From Drosophila pseudoobscura (taxonomy: Eukaryota > Arthropoda > Insecta > Diptera > Drosophilidae), in the NCBI RefSeq assembly GCF_009870125.1, contig NC_046681.1:11111001-11175000 (forward strand): 64,000 bases of DNA. Direction: 5' to 3'. Under the pieces are notes generated by a model. The model saw only the letters and a program-made list of their open reading frames with translations. It was not told where the DNA came from and did no database searches. Position numbers and translations under genes: made by a program. Below, one piece after another: positions 24,250 through 34,358 of this stretch; the stretch's first letter is position 1, and each line of letters starts with the position of its first letter.

Positions 24250-24468
24250 CTAATTCATTTTTGACGGAGTCCTAATCAAGGATCGATTATATTTTCCCCA
24301 GTCATACCATATGTAATTTTCTCCATTATTTGCCGTGCTGTCCCTGAAGTCCTTACCCATACAATCAAAGTCGAGTCATTTGGTAAAAGCGGCAAAACGC
24401 TGCCATTTATGGTTCGATCTGGACGTGCCACGCCTCGATGCCTCTGCATCCCATCCCTGATTGAACAT
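24250..24468 (-). pseudogene. Possible small coding remnant with one stop
   Basis: In an AT-rich region, this segment has higher sequence complexity. One minus-strand frame starts at an ATG at 24468 (MFNQGWDAEASRRG), is interrupted by TGA at codon 31, and then continues to a stop at 24250, ending WYDWGKYNRSLIRTPSKMN. A second frame (about 24276-24473) is uninterrupted for 65 codons. I recognise neither. It may be a decayed gene, an exon of an unmodelled gene, or chance. Confidence 0.2.
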
Positions 24469-24473
24469 CGCAC

Positions 24474-25187
24474 AATTGCTTTTGTTTTAATTTTAATATA
24501 TATCGCTTTTATTTCCTTGTAATGACTAACATTTTAAAAAATTACAATTCAATATTTTAGATAAATTAATTTGTAAGCTTTATATTTGTTTTTACTTTCG
24601 GCTTTTGTTTTTTTTTTCTTTTCTTTTAAATTTATTTTCATCTTCGTCACATCTCACACACTATAATTTGTTAATTTTTTATTTTTTAATAATAAGGTTT
24701 AATTATTTGTAATTTTTTTTTCATGTTCATTTTCTCAATTTTTTATTTAGTGTTTTTGTTTGGTGTTTTGTTCTTGTTCGAGTGTTTTTATTTGCTGCAA
24801 ATTATTTGAAGTATTTTCTATTTTTTCTTCTCTGAATGTATGTAAGTCATTAATGTAAAAATTTGTAGTTTTATTATACAAATATATATACTATATATGT
24901 ATATTCCTTGATGCTCTCAGTGGCAACGGGGTAGGGGAGGGGCTTAGCATATGTACTATATATATAAAAGAGGGGATTGGCATATATAATATATATGTAA
25001 TTGTATAATGCAAGTAGAAAATCAAGTATTTAGACATATAATTCCGTTCGTTGATAGCAGCTAAAGAAGAGAGTGTAAGCATACAAAAACCATATCGAAA
25101 GTATCCAAAATTTCACAACTAAATACCGCATTAAGTACATTTTTCGTGGTGTCTAAATTCTGTCTATGTCTGCCGCTCCGTTTAATT

Positions 25188-25222
<35 letters not shown>

Positions 25223-25871
25223 GTATATATAGTATCTATATTTTTGTTCACTCTACACTTGTTTGTTGTATGTGTTTAATTTGGGTCTAAAGGATGGATA
25301 CCTCTACTGTTCCACATTCTGGGTGTTCTCTTTTGCTCGTATTTCTGTTTATTCCAGATTAGTAGCTTTTTTTGTTTTTCTTTTGTTTCCAGAATAATAT
25401 GTAAATGTAAACTACGTTTCGTGGGAGGGTGGCCCATTTCTACAACCATTTTATGGGGTATTCGGGGCCCTAAACATCATCTATATAATTACAATGTCTG
25501 TGAATATGGTATTGTGAATCGAAATTTCTTTTAGCATTGGTTTTTGTGGGGGTTTCGGAAATCATAAAATAACAATAAATTACATTAAATAATACATACA
25601 AAAAATTACAATTGGATGCCAATACATTATTAAATTTGAGATTTTTTATATTAATTACTGGGGGGCTGGGGATGGGCTGTGATTCAATTTGTTCGTCTAT
25701 AGGATTTGTGTGGTGTTTCTGGGTGATTCTCTCTTTTTGTTTTAATTCCTTTCAATCCGCATTTTCTTTACTTTTACTTTCGTTTTCTTCTTCTCCTTTT
25801 TTTTGTTTTTTTTTTTTTGAAAAAATGAACACTTTTTATCTGGTGGGAATATACATATGGTGTTTGGAAAT
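24474..25871 (-). other. PRL-1: PRL-1 3' UTR and 3' flank
   Basis: Extremely AT-rich DNA downstream of the PRL-1 stop. It has a (TA) run at about 25195-25220 and several TTTATT sites on the plus strand (reading AATAAA on the minus strand, for example near 25348 and 24784), any of which could be the poly(A) signal. No credible coding frame. Confidence 0.5.
25195..25220. repeat. (TA)n microsatellite
   Basis: Uninterrupted TA dinucleotides in the PRL-1 3' flank. It probably varies in length between strains. Confidence 0.85.
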
Positions 25872-25983
25872 CTATTGCACAGAACATGAATTCTTATGGC
25901 CATTTTTGTGCTTTAAACGCGCCTTGGGCTTGTATTTCTCCAAATACGAGAGCTGCTTGGCATTGATGGCGCCACGTCGTTTA
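25872..25983 (-). CDS. PRL-1: PRL-1 terminal exon with CAAX box
   Basis: It encodes [19 protein letters not shown], then a polybasic tail and CSVQ followed by TAG at 25872-25874. CAAX with final Gln predicts farnesylation. The length of 112 nt and the sequence match fly PRL-1 well. Confidence 0.95.
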
Positions 25984-28706
25984 CTGGAAGATAGAATTTC
26001 AACATTAGATGGGTTTATTCTTTATAGAGTAAGGCTATGGTACTCACTCTCTAATCATTTCCACAGCTGCCTCATATTTCAAGCCTAATTCGATCAGTGC
26101 CAGGGCCACCAAAACAGGAGCTCGTCCCAGACCAGCCACACAATGAACGGCCACACAGGCCTCTGGAGTTTGTCGATATCTAAAGAACGAAACAAAAGTA
26201 AAAATCATTATAGAGACATTTATACAGAGAGTTCTAACAAATTCCTATACACATACGTTACATAGATTAGGATATTTAAAAAACTGATTATTCGCTTAGC
26301 TAAAACTTGGTTTTGATTTTGAGTCTCTATGTCTAAGGACTACGGCTTACCGACAAGTTTCATTATCAACAAATGCAGTATTATTATAAATTGCCGATGA
26401 TGCTGCCTCATTATCATTGCCGGTATTATCATTGAGATTGAGATTGTCATAGGCTGTTGTTAGGGGAATGGTATCGGTATCTGTGATATTCCGACCTGAT
26501 GCCGCCGCGACGGAGGACGAGAGGCTGGCTCTGGTTGCCGAATGCCTGATTGTTGAAGTAGTGGCCGTAGCGGTTGCTGTTGTTTCTGGTGGAACTGTTT
26601 TTGGTATGTGTCTGAGCGAGAAACGCTTATGTTTGTAGTAGGATAGTGTGGCGCTTGTGGTGTTGGACTGTCTAAAACTATTTTTGGGGCACAGGCGGCA
26701 GCGTTAATTGTATCAATCAAATATAGCACACACAAGGAAGGAAGGTAGTAACGTAAGTTCACATTTGGTAATAGATTCGATAGATTAAAGAGGTTCAAAA
26801 TAGATCAAGTGAAAAATGGAGAGATACAACCGAAAAAAAAGTATCAAGAAAACATGATAGGAATGTGCAGATAGTTTTGTTGGGATAAAATTACAAGTGG
26901 TTTCAAACACAAAATCTGTACAGGCAAATCATAAAAAGAGTTCTAATAGAAATCATAAATCGGTGGAGAGCTAAGCCGGACAGCATGGGGTGGGGGCGCT
27001 ACAAGCGGGTTTTTATCGTACATATATATTTCTGTGATTATTTTGCATCTTTTATTCGATTTTATGACAGCTTTTTTGTTTTTTTTTTTTTATATTTTGT
27101 TTGGCTAGCGCAGCATAAAGATTTTTCATTTTGATTTTTATTAAAAATGGAATTTAGTCTTCTTTTGATTTTCAAAGCAACAAATAATACTGAATAAATT
27201 GATAAAGATCGCTTGAGGTATTTTCTATCGCGTACACTTCGAACGAATGATCTATAATATAAATAATACACTATAATTATGACTTTAAGCTATGATTAGT
27301 AATGGAGCTACACGGAACTAGATCTGTGATTCGGGATTACGATTTAATGGTTTCTTTATAATGATCCATAATGAACAAAATATCTATAAAATACGGTGCT
27401 GTGTACAGTCTGCTTTAGAAACCTAGTCAATATTGATCTATAATTAGACCTGAATTTACTCGCATATCTCCGAATATTCTCGTTAACATGTCGATCCATG
27501 CCTTCAAGACGGTCTCATACAAATTCGCATCCCGTAGTGCAATAGTCGCAGGAGGTCCTCTTACTATGACCCAAAGAAAATTATGAGCACCTGCCTGCCT
27601 TGGCCCGACAGCTCCCAGGCTATCGAAAAGCTACCAATTTTGCCTCTAATATACATCAAATATGAGAATTCCATGTCTGATCTATTGATCTGCCTATAGT
27701 AAATGGTTTTTGTACACAGTATTTACACAGAAATTGATCTATAATCTATGCAAAACCTATAAATGATCTTAATTTTATGGCAATTGATAGACAATCTATA
27801 ATGCATCTATGTATACTATATTGATTTCGTATACATTACACGCCAAGAAATTGATCAAGAATGATCTAGATCTATGGTAAATTTTCTTCAAGACAGAATG
27901 ACTTAGAATGTATTTCTAATTGAGTTCTATAAAAATATGAACTGAAATTGAATGATTTTACTACATTTATACACTCTAAAATATAAAAGAACTATACATT
28001 ATACAATCACTTCGTTGGATCTGGAGAGAAGGTTCTTTAGGGCTTTACATTAGATGAATATGGTGTGGTCTACGATGTAAATATTCTATTCCAAATTTAT
28101 ACAATATAGAATCATAGTTCCATAACTCCATTACATAAATGTAAACAATATTTAAAATGTCTTATGCTTAATGATGAAAAATCAAAAATATATATAAACT
28201 AGGTGACTAATAAGAGATCCATATTTGGTATAGCGTTTACTTACTTATCTTTCAAGACCTCAAACCACTCGTCAACGACTGTTTGTGGCGGGAAGGTGCC
28301 ATCCTCAAAGGCCAGATCCTTGACATTGATGCCCTGTGCCTCCAGCTCCACTGTGTTATAGCTTGGCTCACAAACACGCACCACAGTGTTGACATTGTTC
28401 TTCTTAAGTTCCTATATACAAAACAAATAAGAGATTAGTAGGGGATGTCATACGAATAGGTTTTGGGGTAAAGATCGGGGCAGAAAGGCATTCAAAAATG
28501 GTATAGAACACCATTCATTCAACACCATTCCATTGCACTCTTTTTTGATCACCTCCATGCCCACCTCTTGTTGTAAATGCACTCACCATAATGTAATGAT
28601 TAATTGTTATGTCTGATGGTCGATCGGTGATTAGGAACTTCATGCCCTTGTACTCTATTAGAGCCGGGGCTGGGCGTAGATCTTTTTGACGCATAGTGAT
28701 GCTCAT
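25872..28706 (-). CDS. PRL-1: PRL-1 phosphatase (type IVA PTP), whole gene
   Basis: PRL-1 is a small prenylated dual-specificity-like phosphatase that acts at the plasma membrane and endosomes; relatives bind CNNM magnesium transporters (family knowledge). Minus-strand exons 28587-28706, 28245-28411, 26048-26179 and 25872-25983 join with GT-AG introns and consistent phase to 176 residues, the usual length. It starts [20 protein letters not shown]. Asp77 in AFEDGTFPP is the general acid. The P-loop is H-C109-VAGLG-R115. The C-terminus has a polybasic tract ([13 protein letters not shown]) and the CAAX box CSVQ. All catalytic residues are intact. YRQTPEACV differs from my memory of D. melanogaster (YQQNPEACV). 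The leader is spliced: an acceptor lies at 29503-29504. The 2 kb intron 2 holds an extra in-frame segment, described separately. Confidence 0.96.
26048..26179 (-). CDS. PRL-1: PRL-1 coding exon 3, catalytic P-loop
   Basis: It encodes [19 protein letters not shown] and the following helix to EAAVEMIR. The catalytic Cys109 and Arg115 are here. It enters in phase 2 after 'ctttag' and leaves in phase 2 at 'agaga|gtgagt'. The next intron is only 64 nt. Confidence 0.96.
26351..26671 (-). CDS. Candidate in-frame cassette exon in PRL-1 intron 2
   Basis: On the minus strand, 'ttttag' ends at 26672 and 'tgtcg|gtaagc' gives a donor at 26350. The 321 nt between them are a multiple of three. The frame that continues from exon 2 (GAT AA|A) is open throughout and leaves in phase 2, exactly the phase that exon 3 needs. 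The inserted 107 residues are Thr/Ser/Asn-rich: [20 protein letters not shown] near the start, [19 protein letters not shown] in the middle and AFVDNETC at the end. They would sit between Lys96 and Tyr97, just before the EACVAVHC strand and P-loop. The polypyrimidine tract is poor, and a second acceptor 6 nt upstream is also in frame. There is no in-frame ATG, so it is not a free-standing gene. It is not part of the standard PRL-1 protein. Confidence 0.4.
26680..28244 (-). other. PRL-1: Rest of PRL-1 intron 2
   Basis: AT-rich intron sequence with a T-run near 27080 and many 'tatct' and 'atgatct' motifs. I see no further exon. Another minus-strand frame (26460-26798) overlaps the cassette candidate but stops inside it. 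Confidence 0.5.
28245..28411 (-). CDS. PRL-1: PRL-1 coding exon 2
   Basis: It encodes [20 protein letters not shown] through [11 protein letters not shown], including the general-acid loop AFEDGTFPP. It ends in phase 2 at 'gataa|gtaagt'. The next constitutive exon supplies the third base of Lys96. Confidence 0.95.
28587..28706 (-). CDS. PRL-1: PRL-1 coding exon 1
   Basis: It encodes residues 1-40, ending TINHYIM, in phase 0 with donor 'atg|gtgagt'. The start codon is fixed by the conserved [15 protein letters not shown]-terminus. The following intron is 175 nt. Confidence 0.95.
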
Positions 28707-29502
28707 ATAAACAGTAAATTATAGGAAAAAAGAGCAGTCCTAACTGTGGTGTTTTTCCCACTTAGAAATGAAAAGTTTTTGGGTGATTTGTTTCTTTTAC
28801 AATTTGAGTTCTTAGAGGGGAAGTTTTCTTGATTCCTAGTTTTAAAAATTCAGCGTATTTAGATGCTACAATTGATGTTTCGTTTAGTGTATAAAAAATA
28901 AATTTAAATATAATTAGCTCTCTTCTCTTCCTTTTTTGTATCGTTCTACACCAAAAAACACACAAAACTAGAGTAAAATTTTCCAAGTACAAATTATAGG
29001 TGATCTTTCTTTTTTAAAATTAATTTAAGTACAAATTGTAGATTTTTTTTTTCTTCTATCACAAAGAAAATGGTATGAAAATTTCCGTGAATTAAATCCC
29101 TGTTAGTTTTTCAGTTTATCTCTCGGATTTAACAACGTTTTTTTTTCAGTTTTCGATGTTACAATAATAAGATTTCCTTTTCAGCGATGATATGAAGACG
29201 ATGCTGCGATGCTAAAAAATTTAAGGGGGTGTAGATTTTGCTGCTTCCGCTCTCTCTCTCTCTCTCTCCCTCTCCTTCTCTCGCTCTCATAGATTGACGA
29301 CCGGAGTGAGAGACCAGACAGACGATGTGTTGGCCCGCTGTTGCTGCTGCTGCTGCCGCTATATATCCTATATCCAGCCGATCTGCTGATCCGCTGATAT
29401 GATCCACACACACAAGTTATCGACGCGTCGACACTTCCGAAGAGACAGACCGGTGACCGGTGTTCACTCAGGCTATCACCGCCTTGCTTGAGGTTTGATT
29501 AC
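28707..29502 (-). other. PRL-1: PRL-1 5' UTR exon and possible intron
   Basis: Minus-strand sequence 'ctttcgtttgtag' ends at 29503, so a non-coding exon probably begins at 29502. It starts 'gtaatcaaacctc' and contains two small palindromes, 'accggtcaccggt' (about 29448-29460) and 'cgacgcgtcg' (29421-29430). A (GA) run is at about 29250-29270 and a GCA/GCT-rich patch at 29339-29360. Whether the exon runs directly to the ATG at 28706 is not clear. Confidence 0.4.
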
Positions 29503-31492
29503 CTACAAACGAAAGAATGAAAAAGAATTCTTTAGTAAGCATCGAATACAGCAAAGGCTGGTCCCCAGAAAAATCTGGTTTAAATCGCCCAAAGCTGCAC
29601 CCTTACTGGTTGGAGCAATACTCTCGTATTATTCCCATTAATTGAAGACGAAAAAGCAATTTAGTTCAATTACACGCAATGGAATAATTGAGGAGCGACT
29701 CTATAGAGACTCTATACTCTTGCAAAATATCTCTGGAACACGCGCGCGCTCTGCCATTCTTCCTCCATTATCCATTCTGTTCAGTTCTTTCAGGCGGCAG
29801 GCGGCAGGCAGCGGCATTGGCAGTGGCAGCGGCAAGAGCAATAAATTGGCCATAAAGGTCAACCGCACTTAATTCCCTGTTAAAGCCAGTTGACCTTAGT
29901 CTTTCCAAAGAACCACCCACCCACGGCACACGCACTGCCCGGAGGCTACTCTGTTGATTTAGCCAATTAATTTTCCATCAGAAGTGGAAATTTCTGGATC
30001 ATGTGCTCTATAGGAACCTTATACTTACTTTTTATTTGTGCTGTGCCTGGCAGTATTCTGCACTGTCTAGATGAAACTCCATAGATGTGGGAACAGGTCT
30101 AACCAACTGAAAAAGATGATTGAATACTTATATTAAAATTGTGTTTAAGAAGGTTCTGAAGATAGTTATGTATAGATTTTCAATGAAGGAATACTTAAGG
30201 TACTGCTTAGGTTTTAATGAAGGTCTGACCTTAAAACCAATCGGTTGGTTTTACAGCCTCAAAATGGGTTCGGCTACTAGCAAGAGAAATAATATAGAAT
30301 TTCAAAGCTTAATCAGCTATGGGTGATCGATAGGGCTTTATTCTCAATTTAATTATAGACCATCTTTGCAATTCTAGTAAAATTCTCGCGACTCTAAGCT
30401 CAGAAAATGGCACTCAGGTAGTAGATATTTAATACCACCATAAATATTCTCCAAACCATAATATTTATCATAGCCCCTGAGAAAAAAACAGCTATCATAT
30501 TCTGAAAGTTTTATAAATAGTCCGTTCCGTGCCAATTTCTTTGTACGTTCCCGGTTTTCAAAGTTTTTTTCAACAGAATAGGAATATAATATTCCCGGTG
30601 TATACTTTCTTCATATTTATGTGAATTTTAATAAGTAGGTCGTTGGCTGTCGTAAAGGAAAATCTTTTTGAGTAAATATATTCCCTAAAAGCGAACCGAG
30701 ACAAAGCCAAAGTCAACGAAAATGTCGTCTCCGTTCCACAAAAGATTTACATTATTTAAATGTGTTTTTGTTCTTGAAAAACATATGTATAAAAATGGTC
30801 CACAAAAATAAAGACCGAACACTGTGCCTGTATGAGTGGATGGATATATATAAAACATTTGATAATTCTTCGAGCAAATATTGAACTTTTTTTATAGGTG
30901 GGATGTCTGGCTGCTAGCCGTTTTGTTTATTTTGGTATTAGACAAACAATTCCATTGAATTTTTTGGCCTCAGGCAACAATTGTTACCAGGGAAAATACT
31001 TGCGAATGGAAACCATTATAGATTACTTATCGAATCGGTTCTTAGACGCGTGGAACTAATTAACACATTTCTTTTAGCCAGCCAGCCAGCCAGCAACAGC
31101 ACCTTTCGATTGTTGATACAACTGCAAACCCAAGAGGAAAAAAAAGCTACTTTCACTTGTGAGCATATGACTATATTCTTTAGAAGGAAGATACACCTCA
31201 TGACACGATAAACAACAGACAGACACAGATTGGAAGACTTTTGTTGATGGTGCCATTTATTTTGGCATCCTCTCTTGCCTGCCTGCTTGCCAGCCTTGAT
31301 TCCTTCTTACTTTCGTGACTTATGCAATGAGCGAACCGAGAGTATTTTTTGTGTTTTTGCGTCTTGGCGAAAATGAAAAAATCACACAGACTACGTACAT
31401 ACATATATTTGTATATGATTATATATAGGTACTGCCCGATTGTTGAAGGGGGGGGCTGGCTTATGACGACACTTCAGAAATTAGTAGCGGTT
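29503..31492 (-). other. PRL-1: PRL-1 upstream intron region
   Basis: No coding exon recognised. It holds a CCAG tandem run (about 31076-31093) and AT-rich sequence. It is probably the large 5' intron between the acceptor at 29503 and first exons near 31.5-32 kb. Confidence 0.4.
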
Positions 31493-31624
31493 TTACCGTA
31501 GATCGCCAGAGATGCGGCGCGATAGTATCTCGATTAGATATCGACAGGTGTCAATTCTGAGTCGCTGATCGATTACCACACTGAGCAGATTACAGTTAAA
31601 GCTGCGCGATATGCACTGTTTCAT
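31493..31624 (-). CDS. Small ORF A (43 aa), duplicated upstream ORF candidate
   Basis: A complete ATG-to-stop frame encoding MKQCISRSF, then the shared core VIDQRLRIDTCRYLIEILSR and RISGDLR. Its partner at 31756-31881 is about 82% identical in peptide over 39 aligned residues. From residue 18 to 41 seven codons differ silently and only one by replacement, a pattern expected of selection on a peptide. A donor-like 'ctacg|gtaaaa' overlaps its stop. Even if spliced to the acceptor exon at 29502, which begins 'gtaatc', the peptide still ends at the same residue. It is rich in Arg and Ile/Leu with one strongly amphipathic segment and no signal peptide. The likeliest role is a conserved upstream ORF of PRL-1 transcripts or a stand-alone micropeptide. 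I recognise no family. Confidence 0.5.
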   Translation of the reverse strand: MKQCISRSFNCNLLSVVIDQRLRIDTCRYLIEILSRRISGDLR

Positions 31625-31755
31625 TGCTATCGACTGAGTGAAGGGCGCCAATCGCCGACGCGGCCTGTACTTCCAGAATCTCTCTCTCTCTCGGCTAGTG
31701 GAGACTTACTCTAAGCACTTCTTAAACGAGACACTGCGGCTGTTTGATATTACCT

Positions 31756-31881
31756 TTAATCGCCCGTAATGCGGCGTGAGAGGATCTCGATTAGATATCG
31801 ACAGGTGTCAATTCTAAGACGTTGATCGATTTCAACACTGAGGAGCAGACTTCTGAAGCTCCACGATGAGCACTGTTTCAT
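31756..31881 (-). CDS. Small ORF B (41 aa), tandem partner of A
   Basis: It encodes MKQCSSWSF, the same core IDQRLRIDTCRYLIEILSRR and ITGD, then TAA. A donor-like 'ttaaag|gtaata' lies at the position matching the donor of copy A. The frame can be extended upstream to an ATG at 31968, but that part has no match in copy A, so I start at 31881, where both copies have ATG followed by KQC. Centre-to-centre spacing of the copies is 257 bp. A 32-nt block within the core is identical in both, so some constraint may act on RNA or DNA as well. Confidence 0.5.
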   Translation of the reverse strand: MKQCSSWSFRSLLLSVEIDQRLRIDTCRYLIEILSRRITGD

Positions 31882-32002
31882 GTTTTTCTGTCGAATGCTG
31901 CGAGAGGGAGCTTCCACACGTCGACAGGCCGCCCAAAAGCGGGTCCGTGTCCGGGTTCGGTCTCCCACACACAGACACGAACACGACCAAGTGGAGACTT
32001 AC

Positions 32003-34241
32003 TTTCAGCCAGAGAGCACAAAACATACACCAGGAGAGAGCAGTGGAGAGCGAGTGAAACGTTACGGCTGTCAGTTGTTCAATGACGCACATTTCTACAC
32101 TCAATTGACGCGAAGAGAGCAAGCTCTCGCTCTCTCCAAGCACCTACTTCGTCCCCCCTGCCGTTCGCTCTCACTCTAGAGGCGCCTACCGCTCTGCTGC
32201 CGCTCTACCGCTCCCTCCCCTTGCCCAGGGCTCCATCCGAATATACAGATTTTACAGTCTGGTGAATATTTAAAGCGCTTTAAAGGCGGCTGTCGAATAA
32301 ATACATATCTACTGCGGAAAGCACACATACAAAATGGTCTTATGACATATAGCCCACCCTTGAAACCCCTCATTCCCCCTTCCCCTGTAAACACTTTCAT
32401 TTATTGCCAATTTAATTGTTTCATTATCGCTTTCGACGGCTGTAAATGGATAAATACACTCGTATAAAACAGGAAAAAGTAATGTGGAAAATGTGGAACG
32501 GACTGGCAGGCGCGTGGGAATTATGTTAAAAGTTTTTTGGGGCGTGCACCAGGGAAATGGCCTTGAAAATGTCAAGTTTTTTGAATAACCCTTTTTATTA
32601 TGATGTATGGGAGTTGGGGACTGGATATATAATTAATACAACCTACTAGTGCCTAATCTACAGCCTAGTTCCCAATGCCGAAGGTCAAGGTTGGGAAACT
32701 GATGGCCTTTTAAAGGCGAATTTTTATGCCGAAACACAGGACAGACCCTGATTATCCCACCTGTACTCCCATCACCATTTAATAGCACACACCGCAGGGG
32801 CTTTTAAGCGCTTCTCAGTGAAAGAGTGTCCTGCTGTGCCATCGAGTGTGGTCTCTGCGCCAGATTAAAGCTTCCTGCCTTCGCAAGGACGTTGTACAAA
32901 ATATTATAATAAAAAACCTATCATAAAAGAAAGTTATATTTTATCAATATAACTTTGGGCCTGAAGGTCAGGGCGTTTATTTAAGGGCCGTAAACAAAGT
33001 CATAATGAGGTTTAATCAAGGCTAAGGCTGTGGCTTACACGTGTAAACGTGTAACCTAATATGGAAATGGTCTTAAGGTTCGTAGTACTGAAACCTGTTA
33101 GACCCTCCATAGAGATGACGTCAGCGGAACCACATATTACGTTTCTATTACTATAGAAATTTGCTACACTTGAGTGCACATTCCCTCACTCAGACATAAA
33201 CAGAAAGCTTCCCAGTATATACTACATATATATAATCATTGAAAAGTTGCGAAACTATCCATTTACTGAAACTTTAAATAGAGGTTTACCGATGACCATA
33301 TAATCATCCTATCTAATCATCAGTCATTATCTATTAGGTATCTATCTATTACAAAATTTGCAAATGAATTTAATATAAAAAGCTGTCAACAGTGCAAATT
33401 AATTCGAGAGTTTATAGTTGTATTTAAGAATTCGTCCTCATTTCGCGATATGGTGAGGCGCAACCAACTTAACTGCGTACAAAAATCCGGTGGCAAAAGC
33501 AAAATCAGCTGTTCAGTTGTTTAAAACCAGAACAGTCAGAAAAACTTAAATGTTAGGCTAAAATTAAAACGTTTGAAGTACTTCCGAACAAATGGAGCTT
33601 CTTGAAGGGAAAACCTCTTAAGAAAGTAAATGTTATCCCCATCTGGCTGCGCATTTCGTGAAATCAATCGTATCATCATTCAAAGGCAACATCATAAGGG
33701 TTACTGTACAACATTGGAATTTCTTATTGCAAATTCCATTACAGAATTCAAGAAACTATTTGGACAAGACCCCTTTTTTCCCATATACTCGACATTTATT
33801 AAAAGTTTTGCATACAGTTTTTTTTTTTTCGTTGGCTAACAGCTGTCTCTGTGGCTAGGGATAAAAGTTTATTGGACTCTCCGGACAGGCAACAGTCAAT
33901 GGCATTTCGAAAGACAAAGAACTTCCCGAACAGGAACCCAAAAAACGTCTTCACAAAAAAAAATGTGAAGAGGGATACATACCATAAAAAAAGGGAATTG
34001 AATTTCGGGGTCTGTATCTCTCCGTCTCGCGTCTCCCGTCTGCTATCTGGGGTTCAAAGTACTGCAAAATTCTGTCTACCTTTTTTTTTGTATACGTGCA
34101 ACAGCTTTCGCTTTCAATTTTTCCCAGACTCAACACAATACCTCCTGCCTGGAATTGCAGCCGGACACATATATTTCATGTTTATTGGCGTGGTTTTTCA
34201 TAAACAAATCGGAAAGTATGTAAGTGCGCGCAAGTAATTCG
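32003..34241. other. PRL-1 5' flank, no gene recognised
   Basis: It begins with a GC-richer segment (to about 32230) with 'gagagcaagctctcgctctc', a GAGA-type stretch that may belong to the PRL-1 promoter. The remainder is AT-rich with no credible exon on either strand. Confidence 0.4.
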
Positions 34242-34358
34242 ATGTCCCAAAACCAGAAGCTGAACCAAAGTCTAGACACTAGAGAAGAGGTGTCGATTAG
34301 CGCGGGAGATACAGACGCACCCGGACAGCCGCCCAGACAGACCCCAGACATTATATAA
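34242..34358 (+). CDS. Candidate small ORF, 38 aa
   Basis: A hydrophilic ORF starting MSQNQKLNQSLDTREEVS and ending PRQTPDII before TAA, with an upstream in-frame stop. Codons are balanced and the GC content stands out from its surroundings. A donor-like 'aaca|gtgagt' follows 3 nt after the stop, so it could be an upstream ORF in a first exon of an unmodelled transcript. I recognise no family. Confidence 0.2.
   Translation: MSQNQKLNQSLDTREEVSISAGDTDAPGQPPRQTPDII

Larger units (their letters stand above)
31493..32002 (-). repeat. Tandem duplicated unit carrying small ORFs A and B
   Basis: Each unit has, in minus-strand order, a conserved 'gtaagtctccact' block (31697-31709 and 31990-32002, donor-like), a diverged spacer, and the small ORF with its own donor-like end. 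Spacing is 257 bp between ORFs and 293 bp between the donor-like blocks, so the spacers have gained or lost sequence. The layout suggests duplicated alternative first exons of PRL-1. Confidence 0.6.

Noticed and set aside
26460..26798. A 112-codon minus-strand ORF with a hydrophobic N-terminus in PRL-1 intron 2
   Set aside because: It stops inside the cassette candidate and has no splice relation to PRL-1. Its Gln/Pro-rich translation looks like the off-frame of the other reading.
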